The notes under the pieces are model-generated. The model searched no databases. It saw nothing but the letters and a program-made list of their open reading frames with translations, and had not been told where the DNA came from. A DNA stretch of 64,000 bases from positions 310,001 to 374,000 of the forward strand of contig NZ_QVNU01000001.1 of assembly GCF_003545715.1 (NCBI RefSeq). The letters run 5' to 3'. How positions within the stretch are numbered: position 1 is the stretch's first letter; each line of letters starts with the position of its first letter. This DNA is from Taibaiella koreensis. GTDB taxonomy: Bacteria > Bacteroidota > Bacteroidia > Chitinophagales > Chitinophagaceae. This document shows positions 1 to 7,111 of this stretch, piece by piece. Both the position numbers and the translations under genes were made by a program.

Positions 1-492
1 AGTGACATTGCCTTCCGGGTACCGGGACCAGCTCCTGGTATTGCGTTTCAAGGGAGTATAGAACCGGTACCGGTCTCCCTGTTTCTGCGCCATCAGCCGG
101 AACATAGCCTTGTACACAGGCGCACCGCCTGGCGCTGCTTCATAGGCAAGTTGCAGCAGGTAGCTGCTGTCAGCCAATGCGGTTACGTTAATCAGTTGTG
201 CCTTACTGACCTGTTGGCCACTGTCGTTGTATTCCATGCCTTTCATTTCGTCCAGCAGTAGCGCCGTAGCCGGGAGCTCGGGCTGCCATACGAAGGCATT
301 ACGGGTATTGTCTTGCTCCTTCTGCAGGAGAAAACTGTCGAGGGACGTATAAAGCAGGTTACGGTCGACGGCTTCCGGCGGTTCGCGCAAGCCTGATGCT
401 GTGACAAAAGTAGCGTGCTGTGCGCTCAGGATGGGAGCTGGTCCGTTAAGGCAGACCATCAGCAGAAGGCATGGTAGTAAGGATCTTTTCAT
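1..492 (-). CDS. Exported protein of unknown function, 3' end cut off by window edge
   Basis: The minus-strand reading frame opens with ATG at 492 and runs without a stop to the window edge, giving 164 residues. The first ~24 residues form a Sec signal peptide: two positive residues, a Leu-rich core (LLPCLLLMVCL) and a likely cleavage after LSAQ. The mature part is polar and mixed alpha/beta in character and has no motif I recognise. It lies downstream of batB-batC on the same strand, but a strong terminator (623-653) separates it from batC, so it is probably its own transcription unit. It does not resemble BatD, which often follows BatC in Bacteroidota. The signal peptide is clear; the function is unknown. 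Confidence 0.75.
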   Translation of the reverse strand, partial: MKRSLLPCLLLMVCLNGPAPILSAQHATFVTASGLREPPEAVDRNLLYTSLDSFLLQKEQDNTRNAFVWQPELPATALLLDEMKGMEYNDSGQQVSKAQLINVTALADSSYLLQLAYEAAPGGAPVYKAMFRLMAQKQGDRYRFYTPLKRNTRSWSRYPEGNVT

Positions 493-622
493 AAGGAAGT
501 TTTTGGTTTCCCTGTAAAAGACAATGATCCGTTTCCCGGGAGCAGGGTCGGTCTTTGCTAAACACCCGTCAATAACGACCGGCTTACATTAACGATCGGA
601 TAGTGCTCAATCCCCTACGGAA

Positions 623-653
623 AAAGCCGTCCCGGTAATGAGGGGACGGCTTT
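623..653 (-). terminator. Intrinsic terminator of the batB-batC unit
   Basis: An 11-bp perfect stem (AAAGCCGTCCC paired with GGGACGGCTTT) encloses a 9-nt loop. On the minus strand it is followed by a run of five T. It starts about 20 bp past the batC stop. Confidence 0.8.
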
Positions 654-675
654 CAAATATCGGCTTAAGAACAAT

Positions 676-1491
676 TTACCAGTCTTTATCCAGCTTGACC
701 GGAACGCCTTTGCCCTTCTCTTTCTTATCCTGCAGCTTTTTCTCCTCCTGCCGTAAAGCATTCAGCAGGTTTTCGGCCTGCTGCTGGCTTAGCTTGCTGG
801 GCTGTCCCTGCGGACGTTGCTGTTCTTGCTTGTCTTTGTCGCCCTGGTCTTGCTTATCCTGCTTGTCGCCGTCTTTTTTATCCTGGCCTTTTTTATCCTG
901 GTTTTTCTGATCCTGGTCCTGTTTGTCTTTATTCTGGTCTTTGTTGTCCTTATTATCCTTGTTGTCTTTATTGTCCTTGTTTTTGTCTTTGTTGTCTTTA
1001 TTATCCTTGTTTTTATCTTTGTTGTCCTTGTTGTCTTTGCCGCCGCCGTTCTTTTTCAGCATGGCATTGGCATAAGCCAGGTTGTACTTGGTGTCGGCGT
1101 CGGTAGGGTCGAGGCGCAGCGATTGCTTATAGGCATTGACCGCTTCTTCCCATTTCTTTTCTTCCATAAAAGTGTTGCCTACATTGTGATAAGCCCTTGC
1201 CTGCTCTTTTTTATCGGTAGTCGCTTTGGCGCTGGCGCTCATGGCCTGGCGGGCGTTCTCAAATTGCTTCGTCTTGTATAGGGCATCGCCCATGTTGAAC
1301 ATGCCGGTATAGGATGAAGGGTCTTTTTGCAGGGCCGACAGGTAGGCATTCTGCGCTTCCTTGTATTTCTGCTCACTATACAGCTGATTGCCCTTGCGCA
1401 GCTCGGGCCGTACGTTCTGTTTCTTTACAGGCGCCTGGGCCGCCGCGCCGGATCCGGCTGCAAGCAATAAAATGATCAATAATTTCCTCAT
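676..1491 (-). CDS. batC: BatC-like TPR protein with charged low-complexity tail
   Basis: This is a 271-residue exported protein. A signal peptide (LLIILLLAAGSGAAAQ) is followed by three to four tetratricopeptide repeats (about residues 30-150, for example the NVGNTFMEEKKWEEAVNAYKQSL unit) that probably mediate protein contacts in the periplasm. Residues ~157-235 are an almost pure Lys/Asp/Asn/Gln tract built on KDNK and NKDK units, encoded by short degenerate DNA repeats. Its ATG overlaps the batB stop by 4 bp, so the two are translationally coupled. TPR proteins directly after a VWA-domain BatB are the BatC members of the Bacteroidota aerotolerance operon. The exact biochemical role of Bat proteins is not settled. 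batD and batE are not visible here, so the locus is incomplete or split. Confidence 0.8.
   Translation of the reverse strand: MRKLLIILLLAAGSGAAAQAPVKKQNVRPELRKGNQLYSEQKYKEAQNAYLSALQKDPSSYTGMFNMGDALYKTKQFENARQAMSASAKATTDKKEQARAYHNVGNTFMEEKKWEEAVNAYKQSLRLDPTDADTKYNLAYANAMLKKNGGGKDNKDNKDKNKDNKDNKDKNKDNKDNKDNKDNKDQNKDKQDQDQKNQDKKGQDKKDGDKQDKQDQGDKDKQEQQRPQGQPSKLSQQQAENLLNALRQEEKKLQDKKEKGKGVPVKLDKDW
786..1023 (-). repeat. Low-complexity Lys/Asp/Asn coding repeat in batC
   Basis: Short degenerate direct repeats of 9-15 bp encode NKDNKDK-type units over about 80 residues. Read antisense they give a spurious hydrophobic open frame. Such tracts may vary in length by slippage; that is inference. Confidence 0.7.
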
Positions 1492-2507
1492 GCTTTTCTT
1501 GTCTCAAATTGTTTTCTTAGTGCGCCGGCGGCAGGTAGCAGCCATTCGGCGATCAGCAGCAGCAGGGCCGCTCCGATGAAATACTGGAAATAGCTGTAGT
1601 AATCGGTAAACAGCACGCTGCCGTAGTTCTTGCCTTCCATCTCATCGATGAGATCTACCAACTCATCGGCTGCCTTATTGGTATTGCTGAGCAGGGTATA
1701 GGAGCCACCTGTTGCCCTCGCCAGCGATTTTAATTCTTCTTCGTTCAGTTTAGTGATTACCGGTTGCCCGTTCTCGTCCAGCTTTTGCTGTCCCGTGGCC
1801 TGGTCGATAATGGGTGCGCCCTGCGGCGATCCTATGCCGATGGCGTGGATTACGGCGCCTTGCTCGGCTGCCTTTTTTGCCGCATCAAGGGCTTTCTCAT
1901 CATGGTCTTCTCCATCGGAGATCAGGACAATGGTCTTGTATTTTTTTTCTTTTTGACTGAAAGACTCGTCTGCCAGCTGTATGGCCTCAGATAGCACAGT
2001 ACCTTGTGTAGGGACCATATCGGGGTTTACGGTTTCGAGCAGCATTTTAGCCGCGCTGTAATCGATGGTAAGTGGTACCTGCAGATACGATTTGCCTGCA
2101 AATACAACCAGGCCTACGCGGTCGTTGGTCATTTTGTCCATCATACGGGAGATCAGCTGCTTGGCGCGGGTAAGCCTGTCGGGCTGAACGTCTTTGGCCA
2201 GCATGGAACGGCTTACATCGAGCGCAAAGAACACGTCGACGCCTTTGCGTTGTGCCTTCTCTGTTTGCGCACCGCGCTGGAGGTTGGCCAGGCCTACAAT
2301 AGCCAGTCCCAGGGCGGCCGTTACCAATACAAATTTGGTGGTGCTGCGGCCGTTGATCCTTCCTGCCAGCAGGTTGCGGATGAGGGCCGGGTCGCCCAGC
2401 TTACGCAGGCGGCTGTTGCGCCACTGCAGGTAAACAATGTAAAGAATGACGGCCAGGGGGATCAGTAAAAGGGCCCACAAGGCTTCTAAGTGCTGAAAAC
2501 GGAACAT
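1488..2507 (-). CDS. batB: BatB-like VWA-domain membrane protein
   Basis: The 339-residue protein has two N-terminal membrane helices (about 8-28 and 60-78), a von Willebrand factor A domain (about 90-290) and a C-terminal helix (about 307-327). The metal-ion-dependent adhesion site is intact: DVSRS begins the fold, GTVLSEA supplies the middle Thr/Ser region and SDGEDHD the last acidic loop. This two-plus-one membrane layout with a periplasmic VWA domain is that of BatA/BatB proteins linked to aerotolerance and envelope integrity in Bacteroides and relatives. I call it BatB because batC follows with a 4-bp overlap and it is the first gene of the unit; BatA cannot be ruled out. A perfect -7 element lies at 2561-2568. 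Confidence 0.8.
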   Translation of the reverse strand: MFRFQHLEALWALLLIPLAVILYIVYLQWRNSRLRKLGDPALIRNLLAGRINGRSTTKFVLVTAALGLAIVGLANLQRGAQTEKAQRKGVDVFFALDVSRSMLAKDVQPDRLTRAKQLISRMMDKMTNDRVGLVVFAGKSYLQVPLTIDYSAAKMLLETVNPDMVPTQGTVLSEAIQLADESFSQKEKKYKTIVLISDGEDHDEKALDAAKKAAEQGAVIHAIGIGSPQGAPIIDQATGQQKLDENGQPVITKLNEEELKSLARATGGSYTLLSNTNKAADELVDLIDEMEGKNYGSVLFTDYYSYFQYFIGAALLLLIAEWLLPAAGALRKQFETRKA

Positions 2508-2560
2508 ATCGGTGTCAAGCTACGCCGGCGCCGCAAGAGTGCCGGATAATGGGTTACAGA

Positions 2561-2568
2561 CAAAAATA
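2561..2568 (-). promoter_or_regulatory. Putative -7 promoter element for batB
   Basis: TATTTTTG on the minus strand matches the Bacteroidota -7 consensus TAnnTTTG exactly and lies 54 bp before the batB start. I see no convincing -33 TTG at the usual spacing. Confidence 0.5.
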
Positions 2569-2648
2569 AAGCTCTGCAAATAAACGAATTTGAACAAAAA
2601 GTTATTGTGGATTTTTTTAACAGCGCCCGTTATATGCTCACTTAATCC

Positions 2649-2656
2649 TATTTTTG
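2649..2656 (+). promoter_or_regulatory. Putative -7 promoter element for gcvT
   Basis: TATTTTTG is an exact TAnnTTTG match 44 bp before the gcvT ATG. The predicted leader is under 40 nt, too short for a glycine riboswitch. Confidence 0.5.
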
Positions 2657-2699
2657 AGCGCTTTTCCGCAGCCACTGCGGATATCTGAAAAGAATCGTA

Positions 2700-3788
2700 A
2701 TGAAAAATACACCATTTACACAACAACACATTGCGCTGGGCGCAAAAATGGCCGAGTTTGCCGGCTACAATATGCCAATTTCTTATACAGGCATCAACGA
2801 CGAACATGCTACGGTGCGCAGCAATGCAGGCGTGTTTGATGTGAGCCATATGGGAGAGTTCATTCTGAAAGGTGCCGGAGCCCTCGACCTTATCCAGCGG
2901 GTGACCAGCAACGATGCTTCCAAGCTTACGGCCGGGAAAGCGCAATACTCCTGCCTGCCCAATGAAGAGGGCGGCATCGTGGACGACCTGATCGTGTATT
3001 GCCTCGAAGAAAATGCAAGCTATATGCTGGTGGTCAATGCTTCCAATGTTGAGAAAGACTGGAACTGGATCAGCAGCAAGAATACAGAGGGTGTAGAGAT
3101 GCATGATATTTCGGACAAGACGGCGCTGCTCGCTATCCAGGGCCCCAAAGCAGTGGAATACATGCAGGAGCTGACCAGTGTAGACCTGGTTAACCTTAAA
3201 TATTACACCTTTGCTAAAGGCACCTTTGCCGGTGTGGATAATGTGATCATCAGCGCTACCGGCTACACCGGAAGCGGCGGCATCGAGATATATTTTGAAG
3301 ATAAGGATGATAACGCACAGAAAATATGGGACGAGATCTTCCGCATCGGCGCGCCCAAAGGACTGAAGCCAATAGGCCTTGGCGCCAGGGATACCCTGCG
3401 CCTGGAAAAGGGTTTCTGCCTCTATGGTAACGATATCGACGACACTACGTCGCCGCTGGAAGCAGGTCTGGGCTGGATCACTAAGTTTACCAAGGACTTT
3501 ACGGCAAAAGACATCCTGGAAAAGCAAAAGGCAGACGGGATACAGCGTAAGTTGGTGGGTATTGAAATGCAGGATAAAGGGATTCCCCGCCACGGCTATA
3601 AGATACTGGATGCAGAAGGCCGCGAGATCGGCTATGTGACTTCCGGTACGCAGTCGCCCAGCCTGGGTAAGGCTATCGCGATCGCTTATGTGGAGAAGTC
3701 ATTTGCCGGCGAAGCCTCCGAAATATGGGTATCGGTAAGGGACAAGGCTTTAAAAGCGGTTGTGGTCAAAATGCCTTTTTTGAAATAG
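2700..3788 (+). CDS. gcvT: Glycine cleavage system T protein (aminomethyltransferase)
   Basis: The 362-residue product is GcvT, which transfers the methylene carbon from the aminomethyl-lipoyl H protein to tetrahydrofolate, releasing ammonia. The N-terminal folate-binding fold is recognisable ([20 protein letters not shown], then [10 protein letters not shown]), as are the central [21 protein letters not shown] segment and the C-terminal barrel ([23 protein letters not shown]). Length is normal for the family. It stands alone: gcvP and gcvH are not adjacent, which is usual in Bacteroidota. It is divergent from batB and ends in a terminator at 3881-3911. Confidence 0.95.
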   Translation: MKNTPFTQQHIALGAKMAEFAGYNMPISYTGINDEHATVRSNAGVFDVSHMGEFILKGAGALDLIQRVTSNDASKLTAGKAQYSCLPNEEGGIVDDLIVYCLEENASYMLVVNASNVEKDWNWISSKNTEGVEMHDISDKTALLAIQGPKAVEYMQELTSVDLVNLKYYTFAKGTFAGVDNVIISATGYTGSGGIEIYFEDKDDNAQKIWDEIFRIGAPKGLKPIGLGARDTLRLEKGFCLYGNDIDDTTSPLEAGLGWITKFTKDFTAKDILEKQKADGIQRKLVGIEMQDKGIPRHGYKILDAEGREIGYVTSGTQSPSLGKAIAIAYVEKSFAGEASEIWVSVRDKALKAVVVKMPFLK

Positions 3789-4093
3789 TAAATAGTTATA
3801 TTCAATGTTTTGAGACCCGGATAATTTCGCTGGTTCACCACAAGGGGGAGTTAAAGGGGGATTTATACGATAAATTATGTAACGGTTTCCGGCATATAGC
3901 CGGAAACCGTTATCTTTATAAGAACAGGCTGCATCTTGTGCCGGTTATAGGAAAAATAAAGAAAACTTGCATATTTCCGCGACGTTATTTACTTTAACCT
4001 TCGTAAATTCGCATCCATTTTTAAAAATGCCCCTCTGAAATAGCAGGTGCGATGCGAAATTTCTTTGATTGATATTGAAACAATGATCCTTTT
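3789..4093 (+). other. Intergenic region gcvT-recQ
   Basis: This 305-bp stretch holds the gcvT terminator (3881-3911) and the recQ leader. A 7-of-8 match to TAnnTTTG (TAACCTTC at 3995-4002) could be the recQ -7 element. I see no small gene or structured RNA in it. Confidence 0.5.
3881..3911 (+). terminator. Hairpin terminator after gcvT
   Basis: A 13-bp perfect stem (AACGGTTTCCGGC and its complement) closes a 5-nt ATATA loop and is followed by ATCTTTATAA. The T tract is weak but the stem is very stable. Confidence 0.7.
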
Positions 4094-6328
4094 ATGGAAA
4101 CAACCGTAGCAAAAACAAAGACCAAGGGAGGCCCGAATCTCAAGAAAGAATTGCAAAAGTATTTTGGCTTTGACGGTTTTAAAGGAGAGCAGGAACAGAT
4201 CATTAAGAGTATTCTGAACGGTAAAGATACTTTTGTCATCATGCCTACCGGTGGCGGCAAATCGCTGTGCTACCAATTACCCGCGCTCATCAGCGATGGT
4301 GTCGCGCTCATCGTCTCCCCGCTCATCGCACTGATGAAGAACCAGGTGGACCTTATCCGTGGCTATAGCGACGACGATAATGTAGCGCACTTTCTCAATT
4401 CCAGCCTGAGCCGTGTACAGCAACGTAAGGTAAAGGCCGACCTCAGCGAGGGGAAGACCAAAATGCTGTATGTCGCCCCGGAAACGCTGACGAAGAAAGA
4501 AAATATCGACTTTTTCTCCGATATCAATATTTCGTTCGTCGCAGTAGACGAAGCGCACTGTATCTCGGAATGGGGGCACGATTTCAGACCTGAGTACCGC
4601 AAGCTGCGCGATATGATCAGCGAGATCAATCCCAAGCTGCCGATCATTGCCCTCACGGCCACGGCTACACCCAAGGTGCAGGATGATATTGTGAAGAACC
4701 TGGAGCTGAAAGATCCTGTTACGTTCGTCGCTTCGTTCAACCGCCCCAACCTGTATTATGAAGTAGTGCCCAAGACTTCGAAGGCACAGGTGCTGAAACA
4801 TATTGTGCGCTACATTTCGCAGGTCAAGGGCAAAAGCGGTATCATCTACACGCTTAACCGCAAAACGACCGAAGAGCTGGCAGGTATGCTGGGCGCCAAT
4901 GGTATCAAGGCCGTAGCCTATCATGCCGGGCTGGATGCGACTACACGTGGGCTGCGCCAGGACCAGTTCCTGAAAGACGATGTAGATGTGATCGTGGCTA
5001 CTATTGCCTTCGGCATGGGTATCGACAAACCCGATGTCCGTTTTGTGATGCACTACAATATCCCGAAATCACTGGAAAATTATTACCAGGAGACCGGTCG
5101 TGCCGGCCGCGACGGGGGCAACAGTAAGTGTATTCTTTACTATTCTTATAAAGACGTACAGAAGCTGGAGCATCTTATGCGCGACAAGCCGCTGAGCGAG
5201 CGGGAAATGGGCGCCCAGCTGATCACCGAAACGGTAGCTTATGTAGAAAGCGGCGCTTGTCGCCGGCGCCAGCTGCTGCACTATTTCGGCGAGATCGACC
5301 GTATCGAGAACTGTGGTAATTGCGACAACTGCTGCCATCCCAAAGAAAAACTCGATGTAAAAGACAGCGTGAAGATCGTGCTGGACGCGATTAACGAGTT
5401 GGACGAGCGCTTTGGCATCAACTATATCGTAGACCTGGTGCTGGGTAAGAACAATCCCCAGATCAAAACCTTCAAGCACGATAAGCTCAAGTCCTTTGGC
5501 GCTGGTCTTATTATGGAGATGGACGACACCTTCTGGCAGTCGCTGATCCGCCAGATGATGCTGGAAGACTTTATCCGTAAGGATATCGAAGAATACGGAT
5601 TGCTCAAGATCACCGACAACGGCCGTAAATTCCTGAAAAAACCTTTCTCGATCAAGGTGGCGCTTAACCACCAGTACCGTGACCTGGATACCGGTGAAGA
5701 CGATGAGGAGTTGAACGCCGGTGGTACCGCTGCAGCAGATCCTGTGCTGCTGGAAATGCTGGTGGAGCTGCGCAAGCAGGTAGCCAGGGAAAAGAACCTG
5801 CCGCCTTTCGTGATCTTCCTCGAAAATTCGCTGGAAGATATGGCGCTTAGCTATCCTACTTCTATGGAGGAGCTGGAGAAGATCCAGGGTGTAAGTAAAG
5901 GCAAGGCGATTAAGTTTGGCCGCAAGTTTGTCGACATGATCGCCAAATATGTCGAGGAAAACGATATTGAAAAGCCCGATGATTTTGTGATGAAGACTGT
6001 AGCCAATAAAGGAGCGCTGAAAGTCTATATCATTCAGAACATAGATAAGAAGATACCGCTTGAAGCCATCGCACGCAACAAGGATATTTCGGTATCAGAG
6101 CTGTTGGTGGCGATGGAGGGTATCGTGGCCAGCGGTACCAAGCTCAACCTGGGTTACTGTCTCGACGAAGAGCTGGATGAGCACGAGCAGGAAGATATCT
6201 TTGATTATTTCCGGGGCGCCACAGACGATGATCTTGAAGAGGCATTCGAGGAGTTCCGCGACCGCGATGTAAGCATCGAGCAATTGCAGCTGATGCGCAT
6301 CAAGTTTTTGAGCGAGTATGGGAATTAA
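4094..6328 (+). CDS. recQ: ATP-dependent DNA helicase RecQ
   Basis: The 744-residue protein is a RecQ-family 3'-5' DNA helicase for recombination and replication repair. Walker A is PTGGGKS (51-57), Walker B is DEAH (152-155) within VDEAHCISEWGHDFRP, and motif VI is QETGRAGRDG. The RecQ-C-terminal zinc site is present (GACRRRQLLHYFGE followed by ENCGNCDNCC, about 390-418), then a winged helix, then an HRDC domain (about 555-630, PPFVIFLENSLEDMA). A further C-terminal segment rich in acidic residues (EELDEHEQEDIFDYF) extends beyond E. coli RecQ (about 610 residues), as is common in Bacteroidota RecQ. The ATG at 4094 gives a natural start. It is monocistronic. Confidence 0.95.
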   Translation: METTVAKTKTKGGPNLKKELQKYFGFDGFKGEQEQIIKSILNGKDTFVIMPTGGGKSLCYQLPALISDGVALIVSPLIALMKNQVDLIRGYSDDDNVAHFLNSSLSRVQQRKVKADLSEGKTKMLYVAPETLTKKENIDFFSDINISFVAVDEAHCISEWGHDFRPEYRKLRDMISEINPKLPIIALTATATPKVQDDIVKNLELKDPVTFVASFNRPNLYYEVVPKTSKAQVLKHIVRYISQVKGKSGIIYTLNRKTTEELAGMLGANGIKAVAYHAGLDATTRGLRQDQFLKDDVDVIVATIAFGMGIDKPDVRFVMHYNIPKSLENYYQETGRAGRDGGNSKCILYYSYKDVQKLEHLMRDKPLSEREMGAQLITETVAYVESGACRRRQLLHYFGEIDRIENCGNCDNCCHPKEKLDVKDSVKIVLDAINELDERFGINYIVDLVLGKNNPQIKTFKHDKLKSFGAGLIMEMDDTFWQSLIRQMMLEDFIRKDIEEYGLLKITDNGRKFLKKPFSIKVALNHQYRDLDTGEDDEELNAGGTAAADPVLLEMLVELRKQVAREKNLPPFVIFLENSLEDMALSYPTSMEELEKIQGVSKGKAIKFGRKFVDMIAKYVEENDIEKPDDFVMKTVANKGALKVYIIQNIDKKIPLEAIARNKDISVSELLVAMEGIVASGTKLNLGYCLDEELDEHEQEDIFDYFRGATDDDLEEAFEEFRDRDVSIEQLQLMRIKFLSEYGN

Positions 6329-6335
6329 AGGAATC

Positions 6336-6353
6336 TGACTATCCGGATAGTCA
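6336..6353. repeat. 18-bp perfect palindrome after recQ
   Basis: TGACTATCC followed directly by its reverse complement sits 8 bp past the recQ stop and before the T-rich terminator. It could be an extra hairpin in the 3' end or a protein site; nothing decides between them. Confidence 0.5.
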
Positions 6354-6385
6354 TTTAAAGGAAATAAGATCACATTTTAAAGACT

Positions 6386-6426
6386 AAAAAGAAGTCAAGT
6401 TTTTAAAAAACTTGACTTCTTTTTTT
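6386..6426 (+). terminator. Strong intrinsic terminator after recQ
   Basis: The stem AGAAGTCAAG / CTTGACTTCT (6390-6399 and 6411-6420) extends through complementary A/T flanks and is followed by a T run to 6426. The same stem sequence recurs at 55022-55058, after map. Confidence 0.85.
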
Positions 6427-6451
6427 ATCATTGCCTTTACCTTCGCATGCT

Positions 6452-7099
6452 ATGGATCAATGGACAGGCTTTGTTTCCTGGCTGGAGCAACGGCTCACAC
6501 AGCCGCTTCCCGGCTATGAAGCGCAGAAAAGAATGATGAATGTAAACCGCCCCGACGGGCGTGAAGCGCCGCCTCATGCACGCAAGAGTGGTGTGTTGTT
6601 GTTGTTGTATCCCGATGGGGGCGACCTGCAACTGGTATTGATCGAGCGCAGCGCCGACGGTGGCGTCCATAGCGGGCAGATCGCCTTGCCCGGCGGCCGC
6701 AAGGAAGATACCGATGTTACGATCGTGGATACCGCCTTGCGGGAAGCTGCCGAAGAGGTAGCGCTCAACGCACACAAAGTGACCGTGATCGGGCAATTGT
6801 CCTGCCTCTATATCCCGGTCAGCAATTTTGAAGTAACGCCGGTAGTTGCCTTTGCCGCTGAGGCACCGAAGCTGATCGCTTCCGAAGCCGAAGTAGCGCG
6901 CATCCTGCGCCTGCCCTTGTCTACGCTGTTCTCCCGCAAAGAGATGGTCGATGTAAGGGCCTCCGGGCTCGATATCGTTATACATACCATCGCCTATATG
7001 ATGGACGATGAGCAGTTCATCTGGGGCGCTACAGCCATGATCCTGTCGGAGCTGGAGGCTATCGTCGCGGAATGGAAGGCGCTTAACGCAACAGCGTAA
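6452..7099 (+). CDS. Nudix hydrolase, NudL/CoA-pyrophosphatase-like
   Basis: From the ATG at 6452 the product is 215 residues. An earlier TTG at 6431 is open in frame but lies directly behind the recQ terminator T run. The Nudix box is clear (LPGGRKEDTD then REAAEEVAL), though the usual Gly of REUxEExGU is Ala here, as in a minority of Nudix enzymes. The LPGG-x-x-E-x-x-D lead-in fits the NudL branch, which cleaves CoA and acyl-CoA to phosphopantetheine derivatives; substrate assignment is inference. A near-promoter (TACCTTCG, 7 of 8 to TAnnTTTG) ends only 6 nt before the ATG, suggesting a very short leader. Its 3' end overlaps the reconstructed 3' end of the convergent gene. Confidence 0.85.
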   Translation: MDQWTGFVSWLEQRLTQPLPGYEAQKRMMNVNRPDGREAPPHARKSGVLLLLYPDGGDLQLVLIERSADGGVHSGQIALPGGRKEDTDVTIVDTALREAAEEVALNAHKVTVIGQLSCLYIPVSNFEVTPVVAFAAEAPKLIASEAEVARILRLPLSTLFSRKEMVDVRASGLDIVIHTIAYMMDDEQFIWGATAMILSELEAIVAEWKALNATA

Positions 7100-7111
7100 T
7101 GTCTCCTTTTC

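Noticed and set aside
817-1281. 154-residue very hydrophobic open frame opposite batC
   Set aside because: The Leu/Val/Phe/Ile pattern is the direct antisense product of the Lys/Asp repeat, not a membrane protein.
2649-2700. Glycine riboswitch before gcvT
   Set aside because: The predicted leader is only about 40 nt, too short for the known aptamer, and no conserved core was seen.
2520-3593. 357-residue open frame antisense to gcvT
   Set aside because: It shadows a clear GcvT frame and has no domain features.
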